Positions 44,373-45,855 of a stretch of 45,855 nucleotides of DNA are shown in pieces. Numbering within the stretch: position 1 is the first letter of the stretch; each line of letters opens with the position of its first letter. Under the pieces are notes generated by a model. That model was not told where the DNA came from. It saw nothing but the letters and a program-made list of their open reading frames with translations, and searched no databases. Source of the DNA: an uncultured Thermotogae bacterium (GTDB lineage Bacteria; Thermotogota; Thermotogae; Mesoaciditogales; Mesoaciditogaceae); contig CAJXLN010000012.1 in assembly GCA_913056255.1 (NCBI GenBank), positions 1-45,855 on the forward strand. Reading direction: 5' to 3'. Position numbers and translations under genes: made by a program.

Positions 44373-45615
44373 GCCTCCTTTTTCCCTTGATCTCCATCAC
44401 AACCTCATCGATCGACAACTTCATCTGTGTTCTGTCCGACATTCTCTTAAGGGTATAAAGTCCGCTTTTGACTTCCTCTTCACCTATTACGAGAACATAG
44501 CGCGCATTTTCTCTTGAAGCATTTGAAAACTGCGCTTTAAGCTTTCTTCCCATGAGATCTATATCCACTCTCATATATTTTGAAAGTTCTCTGGATATTT
44601 TCAAAGCATCGGCACGCTGTTCATCTCCAACCGTAACAACGTAAAGATCCACACCTCGAGGAGAGGGTAACTTCCCCTCAGAAGTGAGGGCAAGCATGAT
44701 CCTTTCCATGCCGACTGCAAATCCGACAGATGGCGTTGGCGCACCACCTAATTCCTCAATGAGATTGTCGTATCGCCCACCACCGATTATCGCATCCTGG
44801 GCTCCAAGTGAAGGATACTTTATCTCAAAGACCGTCCGTGTGTAGTAATCAAGTCCTCTAACTATTGACGGATCTACCTCATATTCGATGTTAAGTGTGT
44901 CGAGAAGGCTTTTCAGTTCATTGAAATGCGCTTTACAATCGTCACAGAGATAATCTAAAATGTTTGGAGCGGATTTTGCGTATTCGGCATCACGCTTACA
45001 GTCCAAAAGTCTGAGTACATTCCTATCATAGCGCCTCTTGCAGTCATCACAGAGATTGTTAAGAAGTGGTCTGTAATACTCCTTCAAAGCTTTTTTGTAT
45101 CCGGCTCTACACTTTTGACAACCAGTAGAATTGATCTTCAATTTGAAATTCTCAAGTCCAACTGCTTTTAGAATTTCAACGGCTACGAGAATAGTGTAGG
45201 CGTCTGCAACGGGTAGTGAGGAGCCTATAAGTTCAATTCCATATTGATGAAATTGACGAAGTCTTCCAGCTTGAGGACGCTCATATCGAAACATCGGACC
45301 TAAATAGAAGAACTTTTGAGGCAAGCCCTTCGATGCCAGACTGTGCTCGACAAAAGCTCTCATCACAGGCGCGGTACCTTCAGGTCTAAGTGTTATGGAC
45401 CTTCCGCCTTTGTCTTCAAAGGTGTACATTTCCTTTTGAACTATATCGGTCTCTTTTCCAACACCACGATTAAAAAGTTCAGTCGCCTCAAAGATAGGCG
45501 TCCGTATTTCGGAAAATCCAAAACGCTTCGCCACCTCTTTGAATTTATCTTCTACCCATTCCCAAATGTACGTATTCTCTACAATATCATTTGTTCCCTT
45601 TATCTTTTTTATCAT
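44332..45615 (-). CDS. hisS: Histidyl-tRNA synthetase
   Basis: 427 aa from ATG 45615, matching the family length and its usual beginning (MIKKIKGTNDI). The open frame runs up to 45780, but this extension enters a dispersed repeat and is not like HisS. Class II motifs: TLRPEGTAPVMRAFVEH (motif 2), PQAGRLRQFHQYGIELIGS, VRGLDYYTRTVFEIKYP and GGGRYDNLIEELGG, then motif 3 PSVGFAVGMERIM. An insertion has four cysteine pairs (CQKC, CDDC, LDC, CDDC), common in this HisS type. A C-terminal anticodon-binding domain follows. No clear ribosome site precedes the ATG, while a strong one lies about 50 bases upstream. Confidence 0.94.
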   Translation of the reverse strand: MIKKIKGTNDIVENTYIWEWVEDKFKEVAKRFGFSEIRTPIFEATELFNRGVGKETDIVQKEMYTFEDKGGRSITLRPEGTAPVMRAFVEHSLASKGLPQKFFYLGPMFRYERPQAGRLRQFHQYGIELIGSSLPVADAYTILVAVEILKAVGLENFKLKINSTGCQKCRAGYKKALKEYYRPLLNNLCDDCKRRYDRNVLRLLDCKRDAEYAKSAPNILDYLCDDCKAHFNELKSLLDTLNIEYEVDPSIVRGLDYYTRTVFEIKYPSLGAQDAIIGGGRYDNLIEELGGAPTPSVGFAVGMERIMLALTSEGKLPSPRGVDLYVVTVGDEQRADALKISRELSKYMRVDIDLMGRKLKAQFSNASRENARYVLVIGEEEVKSGLYTLKRMSDRTQMKLSIDEVVMEIKGKRRLESFEQENTTFGS

Positions 45616-45643
45616 AGAATTCGCATCAAGGAAACTCTCCAAT

Positions 45644-45675
45644 TCATTTAGAGAAGAATTGACGCATCCTCCTTT
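45644..45675 (-). promoter_or_regulatory. Strong Shine-Dalgarno with a 7-codon leader ORF upstream of hisS
   Basis: AAAGGAGG (45675-45668) is followed at once by ATG (45667) of a short frame MRQFFSK ending with TGA at 45644, 28 bases before the hisS ATG. The leader holds no histidine codon, so it is not a classic attenuator. It could couple translation to hisS, or the ribosome site may serve an unusual hisS start. Confidence 0.4.
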
Positions 45676-45748
45676 CAAGAAAATATTTATATTTATATAG
45701 AGTGTCCAATAATTTAGGATCATAAAGTAACAGTATCCAATCAATATA

Positions 45749-45855
45749 ACTTTGAAATCTAAATCTTTTTCGCTTTTCAAGCGAACATGAATTTTTTTCG
45801 AAGCCTTATCAAGACCGAATCGCTCGTTTGTCCATCTTTCAGTTCACACCGCGAG
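45749..45855 (-). repeat. Dispersed intergenic repeat, copy D (reverse orientation, possibly cut by window edge)
   Basis: Read on the minus strand: GGTGTGAACTGAAAGATGGA, then CAAACGAGCGATTCGGTCTT with GATAAGGCTTCGAAAAAAATTC, a perfect 7-bp hairpin TTCGCTT-GAA-AAGCGAA (45785-45769) and AAAGATTTAGATTTCAAAGT. It is the best match to copy A, including the tail. It lies upstream of hisS and points toward it. Confidence 0.85.

Noticed and set aside
45668-45720. Promoter for hisS built from TTGGAC and TATAAA-like sequences
   Set aside because: The possible -35 and -10 hexamers are spaced by 6 or 12 bases, and the AT-rich stretch gives many chance TATAAA matches.
45616-45750. T-box riboswitch or histidine attenuator upstream of hisS
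   Set aside because: I see no T-box bulge sequence, no specifier hairpin, no antiterminator pair, and the seven-codon leader has no histidine codon.
45616-45780. 55-residue N-terminal extension of hisS
   Set aside because: It is hydrophobic and unlike any HisS N-terminus, begins inside dispersed repeat copy D, and the family normally starts at the K-I-K-G-T-N-D segment.

Overview
The window looks like a chromosomal stretch from a bacterium of the phylum Thermotogota. This is inferred from gene content and not checked by a search. The supporting signs are a suf operon in the order sufC-sufB-sufD-sufS-sufU, a membrane-bound Mrp/Mbx-type ferredoxin-oxidising complex with Nfn-type flavoprotein genes, a DhnA-type class I aldolase, a type II glycerate kinase, frequent TTG and GTG starts behind strong Shine-Dalgarno sites, and about 38-42% G+C in most genes. 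Almost all genes are tightly packed with 1-40 base overlaps.

Layout. (1) 1-1470: an AT-rich accessory patch with a truncated DUF4268 / PD-(D/E)XK nuclease-like gene and a broken transposase-like remnant. (2) 1471-2385: a class I aldolase gene that is clearly GC-richer than its neighbours. (3) 2499-7399, minus strand: sufCBDSU for Fe-S cluster assembly, with a readable promoter. (4) 7733-13865, plus strand: gatA-gatB-folP-folK-nadE and a small SHOCT membrane protein. (5) 14013-15664: an SsnA-like amidohydrolase and tRNA-Arg(CCT). (6) 29014-15804, minus strand: one 13-kb operon of 15 genes. It encodes an Mrp antiporter module, two NuoL/M-type antiporter subunits, NuoH/B/C/D-like subunits, a NuoI-like ferredoxin fused to an NfnB/GltD-like flavoprotein, then NfnA and a second, stand-alone NfnB. 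(7) 29247-35825, plus strand: a ClC chloride channel with CBS domains, an exported patatin, an unknown membrane protein, Rel and Dtd. (8) 45615-35840, minus strand: hisS-kamD-kamE, a membrane-anchored periplasmic-binding-type sensor, a membrane GGDEF protein, an iron alcohol dehydrogenase, glycerate kinase and an orphan ABC ATPase.

How the genes work together. The large operon would link ferredoxin oxidation to Na+/H+ pumping and, through the Nfn-type subunits, to NAD(P)H. The NuoD-like subunit has lost one cysteine of each [NiFe] pair, so the complex should be an Mbx-type oxidoreductase and not a hydrogenase. The kam operon couples a B12/PLP lysine 5,6-aminomutase to what looks like an amino-acid sensor and a diguanylate-cyclase-like protein, joined by four-base ATGA overlaps.

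Beyond genes, four copies of an approximately 105-base intergenic repeat (7524, 15367, 32440, and 45749 on the minus strand) share a core and, in three copies, a conserved hairpin. Next to one copy, at 32279-32355, lie two tandem hairpins with different stem sequences but the same six-base ATCTTT bulge. These repeats and hairpins, the Mbx-Nfn fusion and the kam sensor operon are the items most worth following up.
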